In this document: positions 10,511 through 23,300 of the stretch, one piece after another
How the letters are laid out: every line of letters begins with the position of its first letter
Position numbering within the stretch: position 1 is the stretch's first letter
The notes under the pieces: generated by a model
Seen by the model: only the letters and a program-made list of their open reading frames with translations
Databases searched by the model: none
Told to the model about the DNA's origin: nothing
Assembly: GCA_029339195.1 (NCBI GenBank)
Contig: JAPTJF010000015.1
Coordinates: forward strand, 1 to 64,000
DNA length: 64,000 nucleotides
Direction of reading: 5' to 3'
Source of the DNA: Micractinium sp. NFX-FRZ
Lineage: Eukaryota > Chlorophyta > Trebouxiophyceae > Chlorellales > Chlorellaceae
Made by a program: the position numbers and the translations under genes

Positions 10511-13009
10511 TCACAGCACGGCGTCGTCCCCAAAGTCCTGCCGCTCCTCCACCTCGTCGTGGGGCATGATCACAAACTGCACCACGCAGGTGCGCTGCGC
10601 GTTGCCCTGCAACAGTGGTAAGTTGGTGAGGGAGCCAGGATCGTGGAGGTTGTGCAATGTGCATCGTTGTCACCGCCCAGCGAGACCTGCCACCCACAGC
10701 CTGTGCCAACTCGTGCACCTGCTGCCCCAGCTGACCCCGCCACATCTCTCAGCACAATCGACTCACCTGGGAGACAAAGGTACCCAGCAGGCTGGGTGCC
10801 TCCACCGGCGCCAGGGCACCTCCCGCTAGCGTCAGCATGTGCGTCACCTTGAGCACGCCGCGGCTGCTGATGCACACCTGCGGGGCGCAGCAGGGTTCTC
10901 TGCTCAGCCCCGTGCTGTGCTGCTCCTTCCTCCCTTCATAAGAGACTGCACACAGTTGCTTGCTGACAGCGCTGACGCCGCTGGGCCTGCACTCTACCCC
11001 GGCCCAGCAGTAGCTTGCTAGCTGTGCTGGCTCACAGCAGCTTGCTGACTGCGCTGCCGCAGCCGCCGCTGCTCTCCACCTCCGCCCGCCCACCTTTGCG
11101 CTCCACGGCTCCTTCTGCGCCACATTCGTGAATGCCGCCTTCAGGTGCTTGTACTTGTAGCTCGCCCGCACCTCCTCCTCGTGACAGCTGAACCCCTCCA
11201 GCACGTGGGAGGGGAACACAATCTGCGGTGGGTGGGCAGGGGGCGCACCTCAGGCCAGGTGGGTCAAGGCAGGAGGAGGGTGAGCAGTGCAGGGCTGGGA
11301 GGGCTAGGGCGTGTGGGGCCAGAGGGGTGGCAGGGCAGGGCAAGCAGGGGCAGCTGCCAGCATGGCAGGTCAGGGGACACCTGGTGCGTTTGTGTCGCAG
11401 GGTATACAAGGCGGGGCCCGCAGGAAGGCAGGGTGGGGTGGAGCAGGGCAGGGGTTGCAAGGACAAGCAGGGATTGAACAGCGAGCGGGCGGCCAGGGGG
11501 CTGGCAGGCTGAGCGCGCACAGGCTCTGCGCATGAGGAGGCACCCACCTGCCATGGCCCCCTGGCCCCGTGGGCTGCCCCCGGGGCCCCTGCCAGCCTGG
11601 CAGCCTGCCTCATCCCCGGTGCACGCCGGGCCCGCTCTCACCTCCAGGCTCTGCTGCTTGATGCTCTGCAGCGCAAAGCGTATCGGGCTGCGCCGCATCA
11701 CAAACTCCACCTCGCCCCCCGTCCACTCCAGGTCCTCGATTGCCTCACGCAGCAGCAGACCTGCGCATGCGGGAGTGGGGACACACGATGATGCATTTAT
11801 TAGCTGATCTTATAAGCCCTGCGGCGCCTCACGCAGCAGCAGGCGGAGAGCAGGGCGAAAGGGAGTGGGCGGATGCAAGGCTCCCTTTCCAAGTATCAAG
11901 CCATGCACAGCCGCTGTATTGATCCCACCTGCACCATTCACCAAAGCTTGCCTCCCTGCCAGACCTCTTCTCCCCAGCTTCCCGCTCCCCAGCCTCATGC
12001 CCTGCACGCATGGCCGTACCCCACCCGTCCCTGCCCCGCCCTGCCCCGCCCACAGCCCACCCGACAGGATGGCCTGTGAGCAGGCGTCTTGCGGGTCCCA
12101 CATCTCGTCCAGGCTGCTCATGTCCTGCTGCGCCAGCGTGGCCACCTTGGCGTAGCTGCAGATGGAGGTGCGGCCGCTGGTGTCCTCAGTCGTGCTGCAG
12201 GGAAGCAGGGGGAGCAATGTGTGGAGATGGGTGTGGGCATGAGCAAGGGGCACGCGTGGCCACCCTGGCAAAGCTGCGGATGGACGATTGACTGCTGGCG
12301 CGCCCCCTTAAACGAGGGATTTCGGGCGAGTGGGGGTGGGGGCAGGCCAGGCATGCCCCACAAACCCACAGCGCTGTGCAGCGGGACACACGCGCTGTGC
12401 ACGGTTTGCCACTCTTGGCAGCGTGATGCCGCGGGTGGCTGCCTGCCTGCCTGCCACGTCAGCTCTACTCAAGGGCCCTCTTGTGCCCCCCCCCTCCTGC
12501 TGGCACATGAATCATAGTGTGTAACCCTCATCCCGCCCCAAGGCGTCACCATCCAGCGCACGTGAGCAGCAGCGAGTTGTTGGGTCCTGGGTAGTGGAAG
12601 TGCAGCTCGTGCGGCATGCTGGAGGCCACCGTGTTGATCGAGTCGAGCAGCACCGCCAGTGGCACAAAAATGGTCAGCGGCGTGGCAGCCTGGAACTGGG
12701 AGAAAATCTGCGGGGGCACGGCAAGCAGGGGACATGGTGGGTGTTGAAGAACTGGACAAGGGCCGAGGCGGCAGGCGGCAGGCAGCAGGCGGCGGCGGCA
12801 GGCGGCGGCGCCAGTCGCCCAGCGGCCCGCACCGAGGCGCTGAGCGAGATGCCCGATTGCATGGCATGTCCACCGTCTAGGAAGCGCAGCTTGAGGCCCG
12901 CCGGGTCGAAGGTGAGGGCGCAGGGCAGCTTGAGGTTGGTGCGGATGGCCTGCAGGGCCACCACCAGCCCCTTGACGCTCGCGATGCTGGCATACGCTTC
13001 GGCATCCAT
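10511..13009 (-). CDS. RAD1: Checkpoint clamp subunit RAD1 (9-1-1 complex)
   Basis: Seven exons (13009-12833, 12707-12562, 12194-12061, 11760-11642, 11222-11094, 10877-10767, 10606-10511) give 303 residues, close to the roughly 280 of animal RAD1. The order of segments matches the PCNA-like RAD1 fold: an N-terminal sensor strand region (SIASVKGLVVALQAIRT), IFSQFQAATPLTIFVPLAVL (like human IFQEF...FRINLTVLLD), a domain linker, then the second clamp half with VFPSHVLEGFSC and VCISSRGVLKVTHML, ending in an acidic tail rich in Asp/Glu. RAD1 forms a ring with RAD9 and HUS1 that loads at damaged DNA and activates ATR signalling in the nucleus. HUS1 was considered, but the IFSQF and interdomain features favour RAD1. 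Confidence 0.8.
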
Positions 13010-13506
13010 GCTGGCTGCCCGTGATCAGTTGCCGGAACGTGAGGAGCGCAGTTGGCGGGTGTTGCTTTTTGACTCGCTGCGCCCGCTGTCTCTGCCACTG
13101 TAAAGCCTGAGCAAAGTGTGGCAGCGCTGAGCCAAACAGTATTCGGGTAGGCGGGATGTTGCATTGTGTGATGGGCATGGGCGGCGCCTGCTCCCCGCGC
13201 TTGGCGGGTCCTCCCACGTCCTTGCATCACATTTCGGGCTGTGTGTGGCAAGCAGGTGAGAGTATCACAACAGCTATGGTGAGCAGAATGAAATACACAC
13301 TTGGAATGAACACAAGCAGGGGAATCAGGAATGCTAATGAAATGAAATGTGGTGCTACAGAGCGACTGACGATGGCCCCAGAACTTCCGCAGTATCAAAT
13401 ACAGGGGGGCAGCGAGGATGCGGGTACAGCACGGCTATGATACATGTCAATGCACTAGAAGGTGTTCACAGTTTCCAGTTGAGCAGCGCAGCCGGAGCTG
13501 TTGACA
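13010..13506. other. Intergenic, 3' flank of the small gene and RAD1 promoter
   Basis: 497 bp between two minus-strand genes, locally less GC-rich around 13260-13460. No gene or repeat was recognised. Confidence 0.4.
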
Positions 13507-14057
13507 TCAGCCAGCCCGCGGGGTGCTGGGGGCGGGCGCGCCCGTGAGCTCTTCAGCCTCGCAAGGCGCTGCTGGCACTGGCGCCGGCGAGCGAGAAAGC
13601 AGGGCCCGAAGGTCGGCAGGCCGGTAGCGGATGGGCGAGGCGTGCATGAGGCGGCGTGTGACCTCGTCATGTCGCCAGGCCACCCAGGAGGTGTGCGCCG
13701 CCTGCATGCAGCCCAGGTATACGCCTGCACCAACGATGGGCGCGCGGCGGCGGCAGCGGCAAAGTGAGGGAAGCTGTGCACCAGGCCGATTGATGGCCCC
13801 TGCCGTGATACTCTCAAGCATGCCAACTGACCTGCGCATGCGCCAGCGGTGTAGTACGCGCAATTGACCAGAGAGGCGGGGCGGCCCTCTGCTGGCGCCG
13901 GTGCCGCCGCCGCTGCTGGCGGCACTGCAGTTGGGTGACCCGCAGATGCGGCCGGGCGCTGCTGATCGCAATTTGGGATTCGCTGTTGTTGTGAATCCAC
14001 CGGAGCAGTTGCTGCAGGGCTGCTGGGGAGGGAGCTGCCAACAACCCTCATCGACAT
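13507..14057 (-). CDS. Unrecognised small protein, possible membrane segment
   Basis: Two exons (14057-13832 and 13724-13507) join in phase to give 147 residues. The first 65 residues are low-complexity, rich in Pro, Ala, Gln and Ser. A compact conserved-looking core follows: LVNCAYYTAGACAGVYLGCM, then AAHTSWVAWRHDEVTRRLMH and RYRPADLRALL. The Gly/Ala/Cys-rich run could be a short membrane helix, and the overall shape resembles small organellar membrane proteins, but I cannot name a family. The intron falls inside the Gly-rich stretch. The gene is head to head with VIP1. Confidence 0.5.
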
Positions 14058-14379
14058 GTCCCTACGGCTTAGCGCGAGTCGCAACAGCGTACAGCTGATC
14101 TCAGAGTATTTCCGGCCAACTTTGAGCACTCAGAAATCGCAGCATGCAAGGCAACGACTGAGCCTTGGGGCCAGCATCCCCATCTTTTGATGCTGAATTT
14201 TGCATCGGTTTCTGCATCGCTCCTGGCTCTACAGTATCGGGTTGCCACCTGCCGCGCCGCGCGCTTCACCCGGGCGGCGAAAGCGCCTGGCCGCTGACGT
14301 GAACCTGGTGGCTTGAGCCTGCCTGCTGGCCTCCAAGACCGCCGGAGTGTCTGACGAGGTAGCAGCGCCGGCTGGCGGC
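14058..14379. promoter_or_regulatory. Divergent promoter region, small gene / VIP1
   Basis: 322 bp between the start codons of the minus-strand small gene and plus-strand VIP1, so it probably serves as a shared bidirectional promoter. No specific element was identified. Confidence 0.4.
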
Positions 14380-17300
14380 ATGTCAGAGGGCAGCCAGACG
14401 CCGACGGCGGCGGAGGGGACGCCGCCGCCCGCTGGCGGCAGCCACCCCGGGCCCCCGCAGCGCGGGTACTCGCAGAGCCATGCGGAACTGGCGCGGCGGG
14501 CGCGGGTGGCGCAGCGTGAGACGCTGACGCCTGCAGTGCAGCACGAGCTGGGGCTGGACCGCCCCTCCTTGGTGGCCGGCATCCGCCGCAACTCGTCGGC
14601 GCCCTTGCTCTCCCGCCTGGAGGACGGCCTGCCCAAAGTCGTGGTGGGCATCTGCGGTACGTACCTCTGCCCGCTGGGCGTTGCAATTCAGGGTCTGTTT
14701 GCGCTGCTGCTGAAAGACATGGGTGCTGCCCCTGAGGCGCCGCCGCAGCTGCCAGGCTTATTGTGGCCCCAGGCACGTGCACCGCACATGCACCCACGTG
14801 CACCGCCACATGCACCCACGTGCACCTATGCCTGTGCCGCTGACATCACTGCTGTTGGGTGCTGCCTGCAGCCATGGACAAGAAGGCTCGGTCAAAGCAG
14901 ATGAACCACATCGCGGAGCGCCTGCTGCGGTACGCGTCCGGCCAGGCTGGCTAACTGCAGGGGTGGCTACGGAGGGTGCTTGGATGCAGCTCCTGTTAAG
15001 CTCCACAGGAATGGGTAGTTAACACTGGACGACAAGCCCTTGGTTACTGCTGGCCTTGTTCCCTTTAAGTGGCATTGACTGAATTGGTTGCCTCGTGGGT
15101 TTGCCGCATGCACCCCTCCCCCCGGCTGCAGGTATGGCGAGTTTGATGTGGTGATCTTTGGCGACGAGTGCATCCTCAACCACCCCGTGGAGGAGTGGCC
15201 GCTATGCGACTGCCTGCTGTGCTGGCACTCGGGTGCGCAGGCGGTGCTGGAAGTGTGTGCTGGAAGCACCCAGGTCTGGGCTGGTGGGGCGGGCCTGGCT
15301 CTCGCCTGCTGGCTCCCTCTTTCGATGCAGGTGCATGGGGGGAAGCAGGTTTCTGGGGTGTGGACGCCGGCCAACTGAATCCGGAAGTTCACCTGCGCTG
15401 CTGCCCCTCCCCATACTGCAGCTTTTGCTTGGTTGGAGCACCACTGCCCTTCCTGTCCACCTGCCTTTTGCAAACCCAACCACCACACCCTCTAAAAGCT
15501 CCCTGCTCTGCCTTGCGCAGCCTGCCCCTTGCTCAGCGCCACCTTGCATTGCTTGCCCCCGCAGACGGCTTTCCGCTAAAAAAGGCGCAGCAGTATGCCG
15601 CGCTACGCAAGCCATACCTGGTGAACGATGTGATGGCGCAGGACACGCTGCTGGACAGGCGGCGCGTGTACCGCACCCTCATGGTGCGAACAAGGACAGC
15701 TGGGGTGGCTGGACGGTGGCCGCGGGGGCAGGGCAGCTGGTGGTGGTGGCTGCTGGACCATGCGGCACATGCACTGCACCCTCCTGGCGCAAGTGGGCAG
15801 CATACATGCTGGGGGGTGGCTGGGGGAAAGGGCAGATGGTGGGTGGGGCAGCTGGGGGCGCCTGGCGCGGCGTGTTTTACTTATTCCTTGGCCGTGCTCC
15901 TCACTGCTGGGCTGCCGCCTCACGCCTGTACTGCCGCTGCTTCCGGTGGGTGCAGGACAGCGGCATCCCTGTGCCCCACCACATCATTATTGACAGGGAG
16001 CACCTGCCAGAGGGGCAGACCGACCCAGGTGGGTGCGCAAGGGAGGGCGACGAGGGCCCCCTAGCGTCGTGCGGCTGTGCACTTTCCTGACCTGTAGAGG
16101 AGCACCTTGATCCTTAACTGTGGCTGTGCAGAGGGGCTCTTTGCAATCAAGGACTCAGGGACGCTTGCTTTCTTGGTGGCAAATGACACGCCCTGCCCTG
16201 TGCTGCTTGCAGAGGGGTTCACCGAGACGGAGGACTATGTGGAGCTCAACGGCGTGCGCATCAACAAGCCCTTTGTGGAGAAGCCAGCCTCGGGTGGGTT
16301 CGGCAACAGGGGCAGGAAGAGGGGAGAACCGACAGGGTGATGAACTCGGCAGCACGGCTGTCGCGGAGGAATTCAGCCCCTCCCTCCCACCCATGACACT
16401 CTGGCCTCCCCACTGCCCTCCCCTGCCGCACTGATCCCTCTCAAGCGGCCCCCTTCTCCTCGCTTCCCTCCTGCTTTGGCAGGGCCCGCAGTGTGCACAT
16501 CCAAAATGTATGCATCATCGCCAGCATCGCCTGCTGGCCGTTCCCCTCGACCCCCACCTCACCCGCACCCGTCCATGTGCACCTCCCTCCCCCCTGCCTG
16601 TGCCCAGGCGAGGACCACAACGTGTACATCTACTACCCGCACTCCATGGGGGGCGGCGTCAAGCGCCTCTTCCGCAAGGTGGACAACCGGTCAGGAGACT
16701 ACGACCCCTCAGACCCCGGCAATGTCAGGTGAGGCGGAGTGGAGGGGGTGGGGCAGGTGGGGGTGCGGGTGCAAAGGGACAGAGTGGCCACCAGATCTGG
16801 CTGGTCACTATGACCCACGCACAGCTGCTCTTCTTCTTCTCCGAATGCGTTCCGGCAATCGTGACACCCGCTCGCTCCCCGCGCTGTGTGCTTTGCAACC
16901 CGCCCCCCCCGCAGGCGAGACGGTTCCTTCATCTACGAGGAGTTCCTCACCACTGGTGGCACAGGTACGTGTGCTCACTGGGCAAGCTAAGAAGGGGCGC
17001 GGTGAAGCGGCGTGGGCAGGCGCTTCGCTGGGGAGGATGGTGCACCCAGCAGACAGGGGCAGAGGCGGGGCAAGCGGCCTTGATTACGAGGACGGCGTGT
17101 TGTTGACCAGGGGTGCCTGTCAGCCCCTCTGCTTTTGCAAGCCCGCCTTTCTCCAGCTCTTTTCGGAATCCTCACATGGTCCACATCTTGCACCCGTACC
17201 TGCACTGTGGCCCCTCCCCACCCGTCCTTCTCCCCGCTCTGCAGACGTCAAGGTGTACACTGTGGGGCCGCGCTACGCGCACGCCGAGGCGCGCAAGTCG

Positions 17301-20300
17301 CCGGTGGTTGACGGCAAGGTGGTGCGCACCGCAGACGGAAAGGAGCAGCGCTTCCCCGTGCTGCTTACGCCGCAGGTGCGGGGCGGGGCCAGAATCGGGG
17401 TGGGGCCAGGGGCAAGGTTGGAGCGGTGGGTGGGCCGGGACAAGATGGAATCCAGGGTGAATTGCCTGCGATTGGTCATGGCTTTTGGAAAGTTACGAGC
17501 AGGCGCTTTTTTTGTCTGTCGAACCTTGTGGGTGTGCGGTCCCGCTTCACGCTGCGGCATCACCAGACAGGTGCATGCCACTGCCCCGCCGCCCTGCCGC
17601 AGGAGAAGGAGATTGCCCGCATGGTGGTGCTGGCCTTTGGGCAGCGCGTGTGCGGCTTTGACCTGCTGCGCTCCGAGCGCGGCCGCTCCTACGTGTGCGA
17701 CGTCAATGGCTGGAGCTTTGTCAAGAACTCGCACAAGGTGCGTGTGCGGGGGTGTGGCTGTTGGTGGGCAGATAGGGGTTCAAGTGTGATGATGAGGAGC
17801 TGGACGGGGGGTGGTGGTGAGCAACGCGTGCAAGGTGGGCGAGGCTGCATACTGTGCACAAGATACCCTGTCTCTGCAATCCCACATGCAGGGCGCCCCC
17901 ATGCCAGGCACTGCAGTACTGCCATGATGCGGCAGGCGTCCTGTGCACGCACAGTCCCCCGACCTTCCAGTGTTGCTTCCCATGTTGAAGCAAACCCCGC
18001 CGCTGGCTCCAACTTCACCTGTCTGCCTGCAGTACTACGACGATGCAGCGGGCATCCTGCGCATGGTGATTTTGTCCGCCGTGCAGCCGCACCGCCTGCT
18101 GGCGGCGCCGCCACAGCCCACGCCGCAGCACCTGTGCAGCGGCGGCATCGATGGGGAGAGCCTGGAGGGCAGCCAGCACGGGCACATGCAGTACACAATG
18201 TCGCTGGACGATATGCGCAGCCAGGTGGCGGGCGAGGAGGACAGGTGGGTGTGCTTTGCGTGCTGTGCTGTATTTCGCACCTGCCTGTGCTGCTCTGCCA
18301 GCTGCTGCAGCTGCTGCCCATAACGGCGTGCTCTGCCAATGCTGACAATGAGCAACGGTGGAAGGCAGGCAGGCCGCGGCCAGCCAGGCCAGGCAATGCA
18401 GGGTGCGGGTTGGGCTCAACGGCGGCGCCGCTTGCCCCGCGGCGCCGCCCCCGCCCCCGCCCCCGCCCCCTCCCCGCAGCCCCCCGCGCCGCCCCATCAC
18501 CGCCTCCGCCCGCGCCGCTGCCGCCGCTGCCGCTGCTGCTGCCGGCAGGCCCGAGGGCGAGTTGCGCTGCGTGCTGGCGGTGATCCGGCACGGGGACCGC
18601 ACCCCCAAGCAGAAGATGAAGATGAAGGTGACGCAGGAGCCGCTGCTGGCGCTGTTGCACAAGTACCTGGACTCCAAGGGGAAGCAGGCCAAGCTCAAGG
18701 TGAGCCCTCCAATGTGTTTCGATGGGCTCATCAGTGGGAAGGGAAGGGGCGCACTCTGGCTCCCAGAACCAACACTGAGGCTGCAGGCCCAGCTCGTGAC
18801 AGACCAACCAACAGCGGGAGCACAAGCAGGTGCGACCACCCGGACTGCATGTCACCCGCCGGCTCTTCACCTTGAAATTGAGCTCCGCCTCCTCCCTCCC
18901 TCCCGCTCCCCCCTCGGTGCCTGCAGAGCCCCTTTGAGCTGCAAGACCTGCTGGACGTCACCCGCCAGCTGCTGGATGAGCTGGAGGGGAGGCAGCGGGC
19001 GGCGGTGGAGGCGGCCATGGCGGGCGGGCTGCCGCCGGTGCCGACCCCCGACACCGACGAGCTGCGGGAGAAGTTCCGCATCATGAAGGTGGGTGGCTGG
19101 GGGAGGGGTTGACCGTGGTGGTGGTGTTCTAGGCCTGGTGAAGGAGGGAATGGTCAGCAGGGAAGATATGTGGGCAGTCTGGAGGGTTTCAAGGGCGAGG
19201 AGTTGGAGACTCCAGTTTGTTTCGCATCATGAGATTGAAGGGATGGCACATGATGGGCGAGCTGTGGAGCCGGGCGGGCGCTCTGTGCACCAAGATTCGG
19301 CACCCTCTGTTCTCTCATGCACACCTGCCTGCCGCTGTGTTTGCCTCCCCTGCCCCTGTCTCCTGCAAGTGCAGACGGTGCTGGAGCAGGGTGGGCAGTT
19401 TGCTGGGATCAACCGCAAGGTGCAGCTCAAGCCACTGCGCTGGTCTGCCCCCGAGGAGGGCAGCGGGGAGCAGCCGCGCTGCGTGGAGGCGCTGCTCATC
19501 TTGAAGCACGGCGGTGTGCTGACGCACGCGGGGCGGCAGCAGGTGCGTGTCCGCCGGTGTGCTTGCCTGCCGGGCGTCAATTGGTTCCTTGCTGTTTTGC
19601 ATGCGGGACAGGGGCGTCTCTGTAGGCAGACAAGCTTGGATGCACAGCGCCGCGCGCACAATCAAGAGGTCGCACCCGGGTGTACTGCTGTGCTGTGCCG
19701 CAATGCCCCTGCCCTGCTTCTTCTGCAAACTGGCCCCCTCTGCCTGCACCCCTACCTGCCACACACTCGTCTCCCCCCCTACGCCCGCAGGCCGAGACGC
19801 TGGGCAACCTGTTCCGCAACGTGATGTACCCGCCCTCCGCCGGCGGCGGCCTGCTGCGCCTGCACTCCACCTACCGCCACGACCTCAAAATCTACTCCTC
19901 GGGTGGGTGGGTGGGTGCACAGAACGGCGGTGGTTTCTGGTTGCCGCTTGGCAGATGCAGGCACAGTTCCTGGCTGCTGCGCGAGCATGTGTCCATTCAT
20001 CGGGTGGGTGTGCTGGCATGGGGGGCGGGCATGGCCTCACTTGCTGGGAACAACGTCGTGGCGGCCTGCCTGGTGTGAACAACCATCTGGCATGCACCCT
20101 GCCGTGCCACCTCCACTCATCCTTGCCGCCCTCCGCCCCCAACCCCAACCCTCCCGCTTGGCTTCACCTGCAGACGAGGGCCGCGTGCAGACCAGCGCCG
20201 CCGCCTTCACAAAAGGGCTGCTGGACCTGGAGGGGGCGGCGCTGACGCCCATCCTGGTCAGGTAGGCGCCCGCCTCCTCTGTTGTCCCAACCCGCCGGCA

Positions 20301-23300
20301 GGGGCGCAGCGCACCACAGCCGGTCAGGCCACAGCGCTGGCTGGACGGCTGGGGTTTGCCAGGGTTTGCCGCCGCTGCTGCCTGCCCACCATGCAACGCC
20401 CCTCCCTGTTGGCCTCCCTCCCCTCTGCGTGCCGTGCCCGCCTGCAGCCTGGTGAAGAAGGACGCCGGCATGCTGGATGCCTTTGGCAAGGGCGCCTCCG
20501 CCGACATCCAGCTGTCCAAGCAGGAGCTGTATGCGCAGGTGTGTGTGTTGGGAGGGGAAAGGCTGGTGTGGAGGGTGCAAGTAAAACTGGTGGGCCCGCT
20601 CCTGTGTACTGAGATTGAAAAGACTCGGTTCTTCTTTATTAAGTTCACTTCAGTGTGCCGCGCCTTGAGAAGGCGACAGCAGTGGGCGGGGTGGTGGGCG
20701 GTAAGCCCACGTGACTTGCTTGCCCCTGCTATCGCCTCATATTAGCGTGTGCCTCCCCTCACGCTCCCTGCCCTCCCTTGCCCCATCGCAACCATATCAC
20801 CTACGCCCCAAAGCCGCATTTCTCCCCCCCCAGCCCACGACCCACAGATGCCCTTGGGCCTGAATCCAGCGCGAGCCTGCCCCATCATCTGCCCGCTCAC
20901 ATGCTTCCCCTCGTGTTCTGCCTCTGTCTACCCCCTCTACATCCCTGCCCGCCTGCAGATGACCTGGGACCCTGAGACCAACACCAGCATGTACACCGAG
21001 CCGCAGCTGACCACCCCCCTGGTCTCACCGCCGCTCTCCCCCAAGGTGGACGCGGCAGCGCTGCCGCCGGGCATGCGCCCGCTGCGCTCCGCAGGCAACT
21101 CGGGTGCGTGGAGCGTAGGGCGGCTGGGCGGCCTGGGGGCTGGGGTGCGGTGGGAAGCCCGGAGAGCTGTCTGAAACAGCAGACTTGGTCCCCTGGCCTG
21201 CGGTGCGCCCTTCCAAGCACGTGCGCACGCAGATGCGGACGGCAGGTAGTATGTCGTAAGCCGCACCATCTGCGTGCCACTGTGCCTACCTGTGTGCCCG
21301 CCTGCCTGGCCGATGGTTGTGTGCAGAGGACGGCATGGGCATATCGCTGCGCATGACGGGGCGCATGGGCTCCTACAACAGCGTGTCGTCAGCGGAGGCC
21401 AGCGCGGCAGCGCGCACAGCGGCAGGCAGCCCCCTGGACATTTGCAGCGTGGACACGGGTGCGCTGCGGTGCTGCCTGTCGTGTGTGCATGCTGCGGGGC
21501 TGCTGGGGTGTGTGGCGCTGATGCGTGCACTGCTGCCACTGTGCATGCGGCGGGTGCTGTGCGTGCGCCTGTGCAGCAGCATGGCAGTGTCTGGGGTGCT
21601 TGGGTAGCCCACCTGGCGGAGAGAGAAGCCTGCTCATGCACGCAACGAATGCAAGGTGTGTGCATGTGTGCATTTGTGTGTTTTAGAGAGAGGAGAACGG
21701 GAGAAGTGCCCAGCATCCACTGTGTTCCGCCTGCGTGTCCACGGCTTGCCCTCTACCGCAGATTTGGTGCCGGGCGCCAGCAACATTGCTGGGCGGCCAC
21801 ACGTGTACCCCATGCCGGAGAACCCTCTGGCCCTGCTGCGCCAGCTGCACGAGCTGCTCAAGGTTCGTGGGCGGGAGGGGCAGGAGGAGGGGAAGTGGGT
21901 GCAGCGTTGTTGGTTGGTTGGGTTGGATAGGGGCCTCAGACTGAGCACGGCGGGGAGGGGAGCTGGCCTGCCTTGCCCAAGGCTGCACTGCACCGCTGGC
22001 TGTGTTCCAAGGGTGCTGAGAGCGGTCGCTGTTGTGCATGCGGCTCCCTCTGCTGCGCTGGTGCACCCTTCCTGCGCCAGCCCCTGGACATCACCCTGTC
22101 CCGCCGTGCCCTCCCCATCATTGCCCCCCTCATGCCTCGTGCTTCCTGCCTGCTCCCCCGCCTCTCCTCCTGCAGCTGCTGGTCGACCAGCTGCGGCAGA
22201 AGTGCCTGGAGGAGCCCCGCAGCGACGACCGCCCACGCGGCTTCTCAGCGCTCACCCAGGACCCAAAGGACTTTGTGCAGGAGGTGCGCCCCATGTGCAA
22301 GGGTGGGCAGCGGGGAGTGGTGTGCATGGTGAGCTCTGGAACGGGGCAGCAGGGCCCAAACGGGCTATGTGCAGGAGGTGAGGTGCGGGGTGGGGGCAAA
22401 GAACTTTCACGCTGGGGGTGGCGTGCGTGGAAGGGCGGGGAGGCAGAATGCTGAGGGACTGTGTGCAGGAGAAGAGGGTGGGTCGAGGTGTTGGAGTGGC
22501 GCCCCATTCCAGGCAGGCCGTGCATAGTTGTATGGTTTGGTGTGTGTGTGTGCCCACCCCTCCTCTCCCAACTTGTCCGCCCGACACAGGAGGGCAAGCC
22601 GTGCAGTGGGGAGAAGCTGCTGCTGATGTTTGACCGCTGGCGCAAGCTGGCCAAGGCCTTTTACAGCGAGAAGAAGCAGCAGTTCGACATCTCAAAGGTG
22701 CGGCTCAGCTCAGCTCATGAACTGGTGAACCAGTGTGTTATGAAGAGCAAGGGAGCAGTTCAGTTGGAAATGGGTGTGTGGGTGCCCAGCCCCTCCCTTC
22801 CCCTACCCATCTCTCTGGCTGTGTATCCGTTGCAGGTGCCCGACATCTACGATGCCGCCAAGTATGACGCCATCCACAACCGGCACCTGGGGCTGGACCT
22901 GCGGCCCGTCTACAAGGTGGGATGGGCACGGGTGGCAGGGTGGTAGGGGGGAGGGAGGCCGCGCAGCAGGGCGGGGACCAGGCGGCGAGGCCAGGGGGTG
23001 TTGGTTGCACGCATGACAGGGCAATGCACGGCCAGGCGCAGACTTCTCCACGCTCCGCACCTGCATCCCCGCCTGCCGCCGCTCCTCGCCTGCCTGCACC
23101 CTCATCCTGACAGCCCTCAACACCCCCACTCACCCACCCACCCGCCCCGCAGACGGCGCGCGCGCTGGCTGCCGCCGTCATCCCCAACGAGTACGGCATC
23201 CACCCTCCCGGCAAGCTGCGCATCGGCTCCATGATCTGCTCCCAGCTCATGGGCAAGCTGCTGGCTGACCTGGCGTCGATGCGGGAGGAGAGCATGCAGA

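Noticed and set aside
10080..10829. Plus-strand 249-residue open frame
   Set aside because: It overlaps the last RAD1 exons antisense and has a composition typical of random GC-rich frames, with no splice or domain support.
14347..14379. GTG at 14347 as the VIP1 start
   Set aside because: Nuclear genes start at ATG, and an in-frame ATG follows 33 bases later.
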